Source: Actinomycetes bacterium | GTDB lineage: Bacteria > Actinomycetota > Actinomycetes > Actinomycetales > Cellulomonadaceae | Assembly (NCBI GenBank): GCA_021793115.1 | Contig: JAJYTJ010000058.1 | Coordinates: forward strand, 1-21,635 | Length of the DNA stretch: 21,635 bases | Direction of reading: 5' to 3' | In this document: positions 7,609 through 15,324 of the stretch, in pieces | How the letters are laid out: every line of letters begins with the position of its first letter | Position numbering within the stretch: position 1 is the first letter of the stretch | Translations under genes and position numbers: made by a program | The notes under the pieces: model-generated | Told to the model about the DNA's origin: nothing | Databases searched by the model: none | Seen by the model: the letters and a program-made list of their open reading frames with translations, nothing else

Positions 7609-8298
7609 ATGGGCGCGATGGCCGGCCCGCTGTGGGCGGAGCAGACGGGGACCGGGCGCCCCCTCGTGCTGCTGCACGGCAACGGCGAGACCCACCGCGT
7701 GTTCGACCGGATGGTGCCGGCCCTCGCGGCGAACCACCGGCTCGTCGGCCTCGACTCGCGGGCGCACGGCCGGTCGCCGCGCGGCGACGGCCCGCTGACG
7801 ATCGCCCGCATGGCCGACGACGTCGACGAGGCGCTCGCGGCGCTCGGGCTGCGCGGCGTGGACCTCCTCGGGTTCTCCGACGGCGGGAACGTCGCGCTCG
7901 AGCTCGCCGTGCGCCACCCCGGGCGGGTCGCCCGGCTCGTCGTCGTCGGCGCGAACCTCGTCCCCGCCGGTCTGCGGGCGACGAGCATCGGGCCGATGCG
8001 CCTGGCGCACGCCGCCGCGCGGCTGGTGCCGCACCCGCGGGCGCGGGCGCTGGCCGAGCGGCTGGCGCTCATGACGCACGACCCCCACCTGACCCCCGCC
8101 GACCTCGCGGCGGTCCACGTGCCCGCGCTCGTCGTCGTCGGGAGCCGTGACGTGGTGCGCCCGGAGCACAGCCGGCTCGTCGCGGCCAGCCTGCCCGACG
8201 CGCGGCTCGCGACGGTCCCGGGCGCCGGCCACATGCTGCCGGTGACCCATCCGGGGCCGCTGGCCCGCCTCGTCGAGGGGTTCCTCGCCGAGCGGTGA
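7609..8298 (+). CDS. Alpha/beta hydrolase
   Basis: A compact hydrolase of 229 residues. LVLLHGNGETHRVF (19-32) holds the HG oxyanion motif. RLVGLDSRAHGRSP (44-57) follows. The nucleophile elbow GFSDGGN carries Ser90, the acid is Asp181 (VVGSRDVV) and the base is His208 (GAGHML). The cap domain is short. The fold resembles the small 2-succinyl-benzoate/lactonase-like esterases, but no substrate can be assigned. ATG 7609 is preferred over the in-frame ATG 7618 because the TATCGT element is spaced for a transcript starting at 7609. The gene ends one base from the convergent NYN-domain gene, so the two transcripts must overlap. Confidence 0.88.
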   Translation: MGAMAGPLWAEQTGTGRPLVLLHGNGETHRVFDRMVPALAANHRLVGLDSRAHGRSPRGDGPLTIARMADDVDEALAALGLRGVDLLGFSDGGNVALELAVRHPGRVARLVVVGANLVPAGLRATSIGPMRLAHAAARLVPHPRARALAERLALMTHDPHLTPADLAAVHVPALVVVGSRDVVRPEHSRLVAASLPDARLATVPGAGHMLPVTHPGPLARLVEGFLAER

Positions 8299-8299
8299 G

Positions 8300-9637
8300 T
8301 CAGTCGAGCAGGCCGCCGCCCACCCACGCCCGGATGGCGCGCTCGTCGGTCTTCGACAGCTCCAGGCGCGCACCGCGGCACAGGCCGACGACGTTGTCCG
8401 CCCACGCCTTGGCGAGCTGGCGCGCGTCCGGGGCGGGCCCGCTGAGCTTGACGCCCGCGTAGAGGATCCCGGAGACCACCTGCCGCACGGTGGCCTGCCC
8501 CACCTTGGCACCCGACTTCTGGCAGGCGTCGTAGACGCGGCGCACGGTGGTCGTGGTGTCGAACGGGTGCGCGCCGACGTCGGCCGCGAGCTTGGTCAGC
8601 AGCGTGCCGTAGTTCGCCTGCGTCAGGCCCGGCACGTCGGTGACCTCCAGCACGCGCTGCTGCACCGCCGTGACGTCCTTGGCGCTCACCGCTCCCGGCA
8701 GGTCGGCCTCGTCGAACCGCGTCGGGTCCCACACGTACGCGCCGTCCGGGTCCTTCGTCGTGCGCAGGTCCGGCAGCTCGCGCGCCAGCCAGGCGCTGAA
8801 CGAGCCCGCGGCCGCCCACTTGGAGCCCGGCAGGTCGGGGTCGGCCTTCTGCGCCGCCTGCGCAGCGGTGGACAGGAGGATGGGGCGATCCGCCGCCTGG
8901 ACCAGGCGCTGCACGGCGCGGCGCGCCTTCTGCGAGCCGGCGGACGCCGGCGCGGCCGGGCCGGACCCGGCGCCGGCGCGCTTCGGCGCGGGCGGCCCGG
9001 CGGTGTCCGGAACCGGTTCGGACGACTGCTGGACGGCTGCCTTGCCGGCCGGCTCCGCGGGCGCGCCGGGCGCGTCGTCGCCCGCGAGGGCGCCGGTCTG
9101 CGTGACGAGCTCGACGAAGGCCGTCGCGTCGAGCACCGTGTCCGCGACGGCGCGGTACGCGCTGGCCGCCGGGCTGGCCGTCACCACGGTCACGCGGCGG
9201 TCGTTCGCGCGGCAGCGCTGGATGAGCGGCGTGAAGTCCGCGTCGGCGGAGAGGATGAGGAACTCGTCGTACCGCGTCGGCGCGGCGAGCGCGTCCACCG
9301 CGTCGAGCACCAGGTTGATGTCGGCGCTCGACTTGCCCTGCTGCGTCAGCGACGGGCAGTCGACCACCTGGAACCCGGCCCGCGTGAAGTGCGGCCGGAA
9401 CTCGGCGAACCGCGCCGGGTTGAGGTAGCAGTTGAGCACGAGGAACCGGCGCGTGAACGCCCCGTCGTCGTCCACCCCGGTGGCCAGCTCACCGAGCCAG
9501 TGCCCCGGGTCGGTCGCGAAGCGCTCCGCGAGCCGCGCGTCGAGCTGCTGCAGGCCGATGAGGACGTTGTCGAAGTCGAGGAACAGGGCGCAGCGCAGCC
9601 GCCGGGTGTCGGTGGGCGCGAGGTCGGTGCCGGTCAC
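8300..9637 (-). CDS. NYN-domain (LabA/DUF88-like) putative ribonuclease with LOTUS/OST-HTH-like domain
   Basis: A protein of 445 residues. The NYN (PIN-like) domain spans about 14-180, and its acidic metal-site residues are all visible: D21 and D23 in FLDFDNV, D106 in KSSADINLVLDA, and D132 and D134 in LSADADF. This set predicts a metal-dependent RNase. An Ala/Pro-rich linker (185-235) leads to a winged-helix region at about 236-308 (QKARRAVQRLVQAAD..., SFSAWLARELPDL, YVWDP) that fits the RNA-binding LOTUS/OST-HTH fold. A helical C-terminal region (315-445) is of unknown type, possibly a second winged helix. The start is GTG 9637, with a weak AGGA upstream. The likely role is RNA cleavage or RNA quality control in the cytoplasm. 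No toxin, antitoxin or defence gene lies beside it. Confidence 0.85.
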   Translation of the reverse strand: MTGTDLAPTDTRRLRCALFLDFDNVLIGLQQLDARLAERFATDPGHWLGELATGVDDDGAFTRRFLVLNCYLNPARFAEFRPHFTRAGFQVVDCPSLTQQGKSSADINLVLDAVDALAAPTRYDEFLILSADADFTPLIQRCRANDRRVTVVTASPAASAYRAVADTVLDATAFVELVTQTGALAGDDAPGAPAEPAGKAAVQQSSEPVPDTAGPPAPKRAGAGSGPAAPASAGSQKARRAVQRLVQAADRPILLSTAAQAAQKADPDLPGSKWAAAGSFSAWLARELPDLRTTKDPDGAYVWDPTRFDEADLPGAVSAKDVTAVQQRVLEVTDVPGLTQANYGTLLTKLAADVGAHPFDTTTTVRRVYDACQKSGAKVGQATVRQVVSGILYAGVKLSGPAPDARQLAKAWADNVVGLCRGARLELSKTDERAIRAWVGGGLLD

Positions 9638-9783
9638 GGGCTCATCCTGCCGGGTGGCGGCCGTGCCGCGTGTGTTGCGGGCAGCGGCGCGGCGGTTGGC
9701 GCGGGCGTGAACGTCGGGAGAACTCTGGCCCGCGGTGTCCGCTTGGTCCGGTTCCGCCGCCGCCGCGTGCCGAGACCTCCGGC

Positions 9784-10761
9784 ATGCACGACGAGCTCAC
9801 CGAGGTGGCGCAGCACGTGGCCGCGCCCGGTCGCGGACCCCTGGCTGGGGTGGCCGGCGACCTGGCACGGCCCGCTCTCGTCGTCGGCTCCGGGCTGCCG
9901 GTGGCCGACCTCGAGGTGATCTTCCGGGACGAGGACCTGCCGTGCGTCGCGGTGCTCGACGACGACGGCGGCCGCGTGGGCCTCGTCACGCGGGCGCGGT
10001 TCACCGCCGCGATGACCGGCCGGCTCGGCTACGGCCGCGCGGTGCTGGTGCGACGTCCCACGGGGGACGTGGCCGACTGGTCCGCGCTCGTCGTGCCCCC
10101 GCACGCCCCGGTGGCCGAGGTAGCCACGCGCGCGATGGGGCGGCGCGGCGAGCGGCGGTACGACGACGTGCTCGTCCGCGGCGCGGCGTGGGGCTCGGCG
10201 GGCGCGGCCGACCTGGTGCTGGCGCTCGTGGGCGCGCTCGCGCAGCGCTCGACGCACGACCCGCTGACGGGCCTGCCCGGCCGGCCCAGCACCTGGCACG
10301 CGCTCGCCCGCCGCTGCGAGCTGGCCGTGCGGACCCGCGCCCGCGTGGTGCTCGTGCTCCTCGACGTGCGTGGCATGACCGAGACCAACGCGCGCCACGG
10401 CCAGGCCAACGGTGACGCGCTGCTCGTCGAGCTGGCCCACCGCCTGGCGGCGGCGCTGCCGCCGGGCAGCGAGGCGGGCCGCGTGGACGGCGACCGGTTC
10501 GCGGTGCTCGCGACGCTGCCACCGGTGGACGACCTGCGGGCCGCCGCGCAGGCCGAGGCGGTGCGCCAGCAGACGGTGGCGGCGCTGCTGGCGCCGTCCG
10601 GCGGCATCCCGCCGGCGGCCTGGCCGTGGCTGCACTCGGCGGTGGTGTGGTCGTTCGCCGGCGCGGCGGTGCCCGACGACCTGGTCCGCGAGGCCGAGCA
10701 CCGGCTGCGCCGGGCGAAGGCCGCCGCCCGTCGGGCCGACGCCGGGCCGGCCTCGCCCTGA
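9784..10761 (+). CDS. CBS-like plus degenerate GGDEF domain protein
   Basis: A protein of 325 residues starting at ATG 9784; the open frame before it has non-protein composition. Residues 20-150 resemble a pair of CBS motifs (VADLEVIFRDEDLPCVAVLDDDGGRVGLVTRARF is the clearest). HDPLTGLPGR (158-167) opens a GGDEF domain, followed by VVLVLLDVRGMTETNARHGQANGDALLVELA. The signature itself reads DGDRF (235-239), and the first metal motif reads D-V-R instead of D-x-D, so two metal-binding positions are lost. Diguanylate cyclase activity is therefore unlikely; a role in binding a nucleotide or in protein contact is more plausible. No membrane segment is present. A GC-rich hairpin (GGCGCC / GGCGCC, 10762-10777) directly follows the stop. 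Confidence 0.8.
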   Translation: MHDELTEVAQHVAAPGRGPLAGVAGDLARPALVVGSGLPVADLEVIFRDEDLPCVAVLDDDGGRVGLVTRARFTAAMTGRLGYGRAVLVRRPTGDVADWSALVVPPHAPVAEVATRAMGRRGERRYDDVLVRGAAWGSAGAADLVLALVGALAQRSTHDPLTGLPGRPSTWHALARRCELAVRTRARVVLVLLDVRGMTETNARHGQANGDALLVELAHRLAAALPPGSEAGRVDGDRFAVLATLPPVDDLRAAAQAEAVRQQTVAALLAPSGGIPPAAWPWLHSAVVWSFAGAAVPDDLVREAEHRLRRAKAAARRADAGPASP

Positions 10762-10776
10762 GGCGCCGGGCGGCGC

Positions 10777-10782
10777 CACCAT
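10777..10782 (+). promoter_or_regulatory. Weak candidate -10 of a leaderless acylphosphatase promoter
   Basis: CACCAT matches only A2 and T6 of TANNNT, but it sits exactly 6 bases before GTG 10789. The GGAGG next to the GTG is too close to act as a normal Shine-Dalgarno sequence. Confidence 0.35.
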
Positions 10783-10788
10783 GGGAGG

Positions 10789-11058
10789 GTGATCGCTCGT
10801 CGGGCCGTGGTGCACGGGGACGTCCAGGGCGTCGGCTTCCGCTGGTGGACCGCGCGGCAGGCCGAGCGGATGGACGTGCGCGGCTGGGTGGCCAACCGCG
10901 ACGACGGGACGGTCGAGGTGCACGCCGAGGGCGACGCCGTGGCCGTGGACGCCCTGGTCAGCGCGCTGCACGAGGGGCCGCGGTGGGCCCGCGTCGCCCG
11001 CGTCGTCGTCGCCGACGAGGACCCGGCCGGTTGGGCCGGCTTCCAGGTGGAGCCGTAG
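10789..11058 (+). CDS. acyP: Acylphosphatase
   Basis: A protein of 89 residues, the usual length for the family, that hydrolyses acyl phosphates such as carbamoyl phosphate and acetyl phosphate. The signature VHGDVQGVGFR (8-18) contains the phosphate-binding Arg18, and GWVANRDDG (32-40) contains the catalytic Asn36; EVHAEG follows. The start is GTG 10789; the ATG at 10781 runs into a stop after three codons. The stop codon TAG is also the first half of the promoter-like element for the next gene. It lies in a same-strand run with the GGDEF-like gene upstream and the Nudix and MFS genes downstream. Confidence 0.95.
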   Translation: MIARRAVVHGDVQGVGFRWWTARQAERMDVRGWVANRDDGTVEVHAEGDAVAVDALVSALHEGPRWARVARVVVADEDPAGWAGFQVEP

Positions 11059-11061
11059 CAT
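11056..11061 (+). promoter_or_regulatory. Leaderless promoter -10 of the Nudix gene, overlapping the acyP stop
   Basis: TAGCAT lies 8 bases before GTG 11070. Its first three bases are the acylphosphatase stop codon. No Shine-Dalgarno sequence precedes the GTG. Confidence 0.45.
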
Positions 11062-11069
11062 CGCGTCCC

Positions 11070-11537
11070 GTGGCCACCCCCGACTTCGTCCTTGCCCTGC
11101 GCGCGAAGATCGGCACCGACCCCCTGTGGCTGCCCGGCGTGACGGCCGTGGTGCTGCGCGAGCGCGAGGTGCTGCTGGTGCGGCGCGCCGACACCGGCGA
11201 GTGGACGCCCGTCACCGGGATCGTCGACCCCGGCGAGCAGCCCGCCGCGGCCGCCGTCCGGGAGGTGCTCGAGGAGGCGGACGTCGTGGCCACCGCGAGC
11301 CGGCTGGCCTCGGTCGGCGTGACCGAGCCCGTGACCTACGCCAACGGCGACCGGTCGCAGTACGTGGACCTCACGTTCCGGTGCGACTTCGTCTCGGGCG
11401 AGCCGCACCCGGCCGACGGGGAGAACACCGACGCGGCCTGGTTCGCGCTCGACGCGCTGCCGCCGATGCCGCCCCACATGTGGCGGCGCGTGGCCAGCGC
11501 GCTGTCCGACGACCCCGCGGCGGCCTTCGAACGATGA
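11070..11537 (+). CDS. Nudix hydrolase
   Basis: A protein of 155 residues. The Nudix box runs from G50 to V72: G-IVDPG-E56, then R64-E65-V-L-E68-E69, which matches Gx5Ex7REUxEExGU except that the last Gly is Asp71. The catalytic glutamates are all kept. The N-terminal WLPGVTAVVLREREVLLVRRADTGEW strand pair and the C-terminal YVDLTFRCDF and ENTDAAWFALDALPPM segments are typical of actinobacterial members annotated as NUDIX hydrolases. These cleave nucleoside diphosphates linked to another moiety; the substrate here is unknown. The start is GTG 11070, 11 bases after acyP. The stop codon overlaps the ATG of the transporter gene (ATGA), so the two are almost certainly translated together. Confidence 0.92.
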   Translation: MATPDFVLALRAKIGTDPLWLPGVTAVVLREREVLLVRRADTGEWTPVTGIVDPGEQPAAAAVREVLEEADVVATASRLASVGVTEPVTYANGDRSQYVDLTFRCDFVSGEPHPADGENTDAAWFALDALPPMPPHMWRRVASALSDDPAAAFER

Positions 11538-12817
11538 GGTCCGCGCGCGCAGCCGTGGCGCCGGACGCCGCCGGCGGGTTCCTCTCCCGTCAGGCGGTGC
11601 TCGGCGTGTACCTGCCGGCGCTCTGCTTCGAGGTGGGCATGGGCGCCGTCACGCCCATGGTCGCGGTCCGTGCGGTCGACCTGGGCGCCTCGCTCGCGGT
11701 GGCCGGCGTGCTCGCCGCGCTGCTCGCGGTGGGGCAGATCCTCGGCGACGTCCCCGCCGGGGCCCTGGCCGCGCGCATCGGCGACCGCAACGCGCTGCTC
11801 GTCGCCGCGGTCGCGTCCTCGGCCATGCTGGCGGTCTGCGCGGTGGCCGGTTCGCCGATCCTCTTCGGCGTCGCGGTGCTGCTCACGGGCGCCACCAACG
11901 CGGTCTACATGCTGGCCCGGCAGGCCTACATCACCGAGATCACGCCGCCGCTGTTCCGCGCCCGCGCGCTGTCGCTGCTGGGCGGGGTGGCGCGGATCGG
12001 CGTCTTCGTCGGGCCGTTGCTCGGGGCGGCCGTGGTGCACCAGGCCGGCACGCGCAGCGTGTTCTGGCTCGCGCTGGGGGTGGTCGCGGTCGCCGGGGTG
12101 GTGGTCGCGGTGGTGCCGGACGTCGAGGGCGGTCGCGCGGCGGCCGCCGCGGGCCCGCGCGTGCCGTTGCGGCGCGTCGTGGTGGAGCACCGGCGCGTGT
12201 TCGGCTCGCTCGGCATGGCCGTGCTGCTCGTGGGCGCGACCCGCGGTGCCCGCCAGGTGGTGCTGCCCCTGTGGGGCGTCCACCTGGGCCTGCAACCGGC
12301 GACCACGTCGCTGATCTACGGGCTCTCCGGGGCGCTCGACATGGCGGTGTTCTACCCCGCGGGCAAGCTCATGGACCGCCGGGGGCGGCTCTGGGTGGCC
12401 GTGCCGTCGATGCTGGCCCTCGGGGCCACGCTGCTCGTGCTGCCGCTGGCGCACGGCGTCGTCGCGCTGGCGCTCGTGGCCATGGCGATGGGCCTGGCCA
12501 ACGGCGTGGGCTCGGGGATGATCATGACGTTGGGCGCCGACGTGGCGCCGCGGGCGGTGCGCGCCCAGTTCCTCGGCGTGTGGCGGCTGCTGTCCGACGC
12601 GGGGGCGGCCGCGGGGCCGCTCGTCGTCGCCGCGGGCGCCGGCCTGGGCAGCCTCGCCGGGGGCGTGCTCGTCATGGGCGGCGTCGGCGTCGTGGCGGCA
12701 GGGGCGCTGCGGCTCACCGTGCCGCGCTGGTCGGTGCACGCCAACGCCCGCACGCGCGTCGCGGCGGGACTGACGCCCGAGGGGCGCCCCGCGGCGCTCG
12801 CGCGGCCGTCGCCGTAG
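11534..12817 (+). CDS. MFS transporter
   Basis: An integral membrane protein of 427 residues with about 12 hydrophobic helices, the standard MFS layout. The loop between helices 2 and 3 carries the MFS motif-A-like GALAARIGDRNALL (72-85 region). A matching GKLMDRRGRLW lies in the second half. The two halves are joined by a basic loop (about 205-235). The protein probably exports a small molecule by proton antiport, as in drug-efflux relatives, but the substrate cannot be stated. The ATG at 11534 overlaps the Nudix stop (ATGA), giving translational coupling. The C-terminal tail is basic and cytoplasmic. It converges on the beta-propeller gene; no good terminator hairpin is seen in the 39 bases between them. 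Confidence 0.9.
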   Translation: MRSARAAVAPDAAGGFLSRQAVLGVYLPALCFEVGMGAVTPMVAVRAVDLGASLAVAGVLAALLAVGQILGDVPAGALAARIGDRNALLVAAVASSAMLAVCAVAGSPILFGVAVLLTGATNAVYMLARQAYITEITPPLFRARALSLLGGVARIGVFVGPLLGAAVVHQAGTRSVFWLALGVVAVAGVVVAVVPDVEGGRAAAAAGPRVPLRRVVVEHRRVFGSLGMAVLLVGATRGARQVVLPLWGVHLGLQPATTSLIYGLSGALDMAVFYPAGKLMDRRGRLWVAVPSMLALGATLLVLPLAHGVVALALVAMAMGLANGVGSGMIMTLGADVAPRAVRAQFLGVWRLLSDAGAAAGPLVVAAGAGLGSLAGGVLVMGGVGVVAAGALRLTVPRWSVHANARTRVAAGLTPEGRPAALARPSP

Positions 12818-12856
12818 CGGGTCCGCGCCACGGAGCCGGCGGCCCGGCCCGGGGCG

Positions 12857-14518
12857 TCAGCGCAGCACGAGGACGGTGCCCGCGGCGGGCGCCGCGGGGT
12901 CGCCGAGCCCGGTCGCGGCGCTCGGGATGCCGCTCTGGGTGGTGACCACCAGGTGACCCTCGACCGCGTCCACCTCGTCGACGAACCCCGGCAGCGGGGT
13001 GCGCCACCGGATCGCACCCGTCGCCAGGTCGACGCCGACGAGCGTCGTCGGGCCGCCGCTCACGTCGACGGACACCGTGCTGCCGTCCTCCGACCGCACG
13101 AGCGGTGCGGCGACGAGCAGCGCCGCCGTGCGCCCGTCGGTGAAGGCCTCCCGGGGGACCTCGGCCGGGCCGGGGGCACCCGGCGTCAACGTCCCGTCCA
13201 GCCACAGCTGCTTGCCCGTCCGCAGGTCCACGCCGGCGGCGCCGCCGTCGAGCAGGGCCATCACCGCGACGCCGTGCGCGCGGGCCAGGAGGTCCACGTA
13301 GCCCTGCGCCGAGCGCCAGCGCTGCGTGCCGCCGGCGTCGTAGGCGCGCAGCGACACCGGTCCGACGCCGGCGAGGACGACGTCGGACGGCGTGCCGTCG
13401 GTGGCCGCCGGGTTGAGCACCTGCGCGCCGAACGTGACCGTCCCGTGCGGGCCCCGCAGCGCGCTGGCCCCGTCCTGGCCCGAGCCGCCCAGCTCGAGGA
13501 CGCCTCCGTCGACGTACGGCTCGACGATCGAGGACGACGACGTCCCGGCCTCGCCGACCGCGGCACCGTCCGCCGTGAACACGCCCTGGACGCCGCACCC
13601 GTAGACCTCGACGAGCGAGCCGACCGTGAGCACCTCGGGCGGGCGGATCGAGGCCGAGAGCGTCGGGGTGGCGCCGGTGCGGTCCTGGTTCACCGTCACG
13701 CACGACCACACGTCGGTCACCGGGTGGAAGCGCAGCGTGTGCTCCCACCGCAGGGCGCCCGTGGTGGCGTCCTCGAGCCGGACCACCGCGTCCTGGCCCT
13801 GCGTGATGCGACCGTCGATGGAGTAGCCGCCGTCGAGGGCCGTCACGTGCACCTGGCTCGTGGGCGGCGCCGGTCCCACCAGGCGCGCCGTCGCGAGGCC
13901 GCCGTCGCTCGTGCCGGCGGCCCACGCGACACCCTCGCCCAGGCTGCGTCGGGCCCACGTCCCGTCGGCGTGCACCACGGTCACCTGGTCGGGCGCGTCG
14001 GGACCGCCCCAGCAGACGAGCGGGTCGACGACCGCGGCGCCGCCGCGCGCCGACGACGAGACGCGGCACTGCGCGCCGGCAGCCATCGGCACCTGCCAGC
14101 GCTCGACGCCCGTCCCGGCGTCCAGCGCGTGCAGCGCCCCGTCCCGCTGCACCACGACCAGGCCTGGCAGGAACGCCGTCGCGGACGACTGCGTCCCGGC
14201 GGACCACGCGACCCGGGGCGCGTCGGCGAGCGACAGCACCCCACCCGGCGCCGACGCGAGCCGCTCCGCGCGGTTGCGGTCCCTGAGGTCCGCCGACATG
14301 CCCCACGACGAGAACGCGAGGAGCACGACGACGCCGGCCGCGACCGCCAGGCGGCCCCGGTGCCGGCGGGACGGGCGCTCCGGGGAGCCGTCGTCGTCCC
14401 GCGCGGGATGGGCCTGCGAGGTGGTTGGGCCCCCGCGGGCGGGCTCGTCCACGTCCGCGTCGCCGAGCCTGCCGAGATCGACGACGACGTGATCGGATGC
14501 CCCCCGGCGCCACACCAT
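12857..14518 (-). CDS. Membrane-anchored PQQ-like beta-propeller protein
   Basis: A protein of 553 residues. Residues 1-55 are charged and cytoplasmic, 56-73 form one membrane helix (LAVAAGVVVLLAFSSWGM), and the rest is predicted to be extracytoplasmic. Several blades of the PQQ/YVTN-like propeller type are visible by their turn motif: ALHALDAGTGVERW, LEDATTGALRWE, RAYDAGGTQRWR, GVDLRTGKQLW and LVGVDLATGAIRW. The cysteines at CRVSSS, CWGG, WSCV and GCGV could pair outside the cell. Such proteins often act as scaffolds (as BamB does) or of unknown role; PQQ binding itself is not indicated. ATG 14518 is chosen because TACGGT ends 6 bases upstream, giving a leaderless start. It follows mtnN on the same strand after a hairpin, so it is probably a separate unit. 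Confidence 0.82.
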   Translation of the reverse strand: MVWRRGASDHVVVDLGRLGDADVDEPARGGPTTSQAHPARDDDGSPERPSRRHRGRLAVAAGVVVLLAFSSWGMSADLRDRNRAERLASAPGGVLSLADAPRVAWSAGTQSSATAFLPGLVVVQRDGALHALDAGTGVERWQVPMAAGAQCRVSSSARGGAAVVDPLVCWGGPDAPDQVTVVHADGTWARRSLGEGVAWAAGTSDGGLATARLVGPAPPTSQVHVTALDGGYSIDGRITQGQDAVVRLEDATTGALRWEHTLRFHPVTDVWSCVTVNQDRTGATPTLSASIRPPEVLTVGSLVEVYGCGVQGVFTADGAAVGEAGTSSSSIVEPYVDGGVLELGGSGQDGASALRGPHGTVTFGAQVLNPAATDGTPSDVVLAGVGPVSLRAYDAGGTQRWRSAQGYVDLLARAHGVAVMALLDGGAAGVDLRTGKQLWLDGTLTPGAPGPAEVPREAFTDGRTAALLVAAPLVRSEDGSTVSVDVSGGPTTLVGVDLATGAIRWRTPLPGFVDEVDAVEGHLVVTTQSGIPSAATGLGDPAAPAAGTVLVLR

Positions 14519-14524
14519 CACTGC

Positions 14525-14530
14525 ACCGTA
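14525..14530 (-). promoter_or_regulatory. Leaderless promoter -10 of the beta-propeller gene
   Basis: On the minus strand TACGGT is followed by 6 bases (gcagtg) and then the ATG at 14518. Confidence 0.5.
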
Positions 14531-14539
14531 ACCGACGCG

Positions 14540-14567
14540 CCGGCCCGGGAGCGGCGGTTCGGGCCGG
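14540..14567 (-). terminator. Hairpin terminator after luxS-mtnN
   Basis: A perfect 8-bp stem, CCGGCCCG / CGGGCCGG, with a 12-base loop starts two bases beyond the mtnN stop codon and ends before the beta-propeller promoter. It has no T-tract. Confidence 0.55.
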
Positions 14568-14568
14568 G

Positions 14569-15324
14569 TCAGTCGAGCGCGGCCAGCAGGCCCACCACCA
14601 CGTCGGCGGCGCGGTCGGCCGCGTCGTCCACGTGCTGCGCGAACTCGTGCGCGCCGCACAGGTCGCTGATGCCGCGCACCGAGACGAACGGCACGCCGAA
14701 CAGGTGGGCCGTCTGCGCCAGCGCGGTCGACTCCATGTCCGTGGACAGGGCGCCCGGGAAGTCGCGCCGCACCTCGTCGACCAGCGGGCCGTCGACGAAC
14801 GTGTCGCCCGAGACCACCTCGCCCGCGCGCACCGTGTGCCCGCCCGCGGCGGCCTGCGCGGCGCCCACCAGGACCTCGTCGGCGGCGAACGTCGCCGGCA
14901 TGCCCGGCACCTGCCCCATGACGTAGCCGAACGCGCGGGCGTCGGCCCGCGCGTACGCGTACGACGTGCCGACGACGACGTCGCCCACGCCCACGCCGAC
15001 GCCGAGCCCGCCCGCCGAACCCGCGCTCACGAGCGCCCTGGCGCCGCGCCCGGCCACGACGGCGCCCGCCACCGCGGCGTTGACCAGGCCGATGCCGGTG
15101 GTCACCAGGAGCACGTCCCGCCCGGCGAGCCGCAGCGCGCGCACGCGCGCGCCGCCCACCCGCTCGTCCGACCCCTGCGCCTGCGCGCGCGCGACGAAGG
15201 GCTGGGCCTCCTCGTCCATGGCGACGCAGACGACGACCGGGTGGCTCCGCTCCCTCGTCGTGCCGCGGTCCCTGCGCGTGGCCTGCTCCGGGGCCGGATG
15301 GGCCTCCGGGGTGGCCTCGCTCAC
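14569..15324 (-). CDS. mtnN: 5'-methylthioadenosine/S-adenosylhomocysteine nucleosidase
   Basis: A protein of 251 residues that cleaves adenine from S-adenosylhomocysteine and methylthioadenosine. Residues corresponding to the E. coli active site are visible: E39 in AMDEEAQPF (E12 in E. coli), E198 in STDMEST (E174) and D221 in GISDLCG (D197). The nucleoside-phosphorylase fold motifs [19 protein letters not shown] and [10 protein letters not shown] are present. About 28 extra residues precede the first strand. The GTG start overlaps the luxS stop as GTGA, so translation is coupled. The product S-ribosylhomocysteine is the substrate of LuxS, which makes this a two-step operon for the activated methyl cycle. 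A hairpin follows directly. Confidence 0.93.
   Translation of the reverse strand: MSEATPEAHPAPEQATRRDRGTTRERSHPVVVCVAMDEEAQPFVARAQAQGSDERVGGARVRALRLAGRDVLLVTTGIGLVNAAVAGAVVAGRGARALVSAGSAGGLGVGVGVGDVVVGTSYAYARADARAFGYVMGQVPGMPATFAADEVLVGAAQAAAGGHTVRAGEVVSGDTFVDGPLVDEVRRDFPGALSTDMESTALAQTAHLFGVPFVSVRGISDLCGAHEFAQHVDDAADRAADVVVGLLAALD

Noticed and set aside
5389..8511. Very long minus-strand frame (over 1000 codons) spanning the aldo/keto reductase, rlmC and a hydrolase.
   Set aside because: Only the aldo/keto reductase part (to 6324) has protein-like composition; the rest is Arg/Gly/Pro-rich antisense typical of high-GC DNA lacking stops.
8300..9637. NYN-domain gene as part of a toxin-antitoxin or phage-defence system.
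   Set aside because: It is a single gene convergent with a hydrolase and divergent from a GGDEF-like gene; no partner gene or mobile context.
10762..10777. GGCGCC-GGGC-GGCGCC hairpin after the GGDEF-like gene as a terminator.
   Set aside because: Self-complementary GGCGCC is frequent in DNA of this composition, and the stem is short with no T-tract; mentioned only in the gene entry.
12953..14926. Plus-strand frame of 657 codons opposite the beta-propeller and mtnN genes.
   Set aside because: Arg/Val/His-rich mirror of well-defined minus-strand proteins; no family features.
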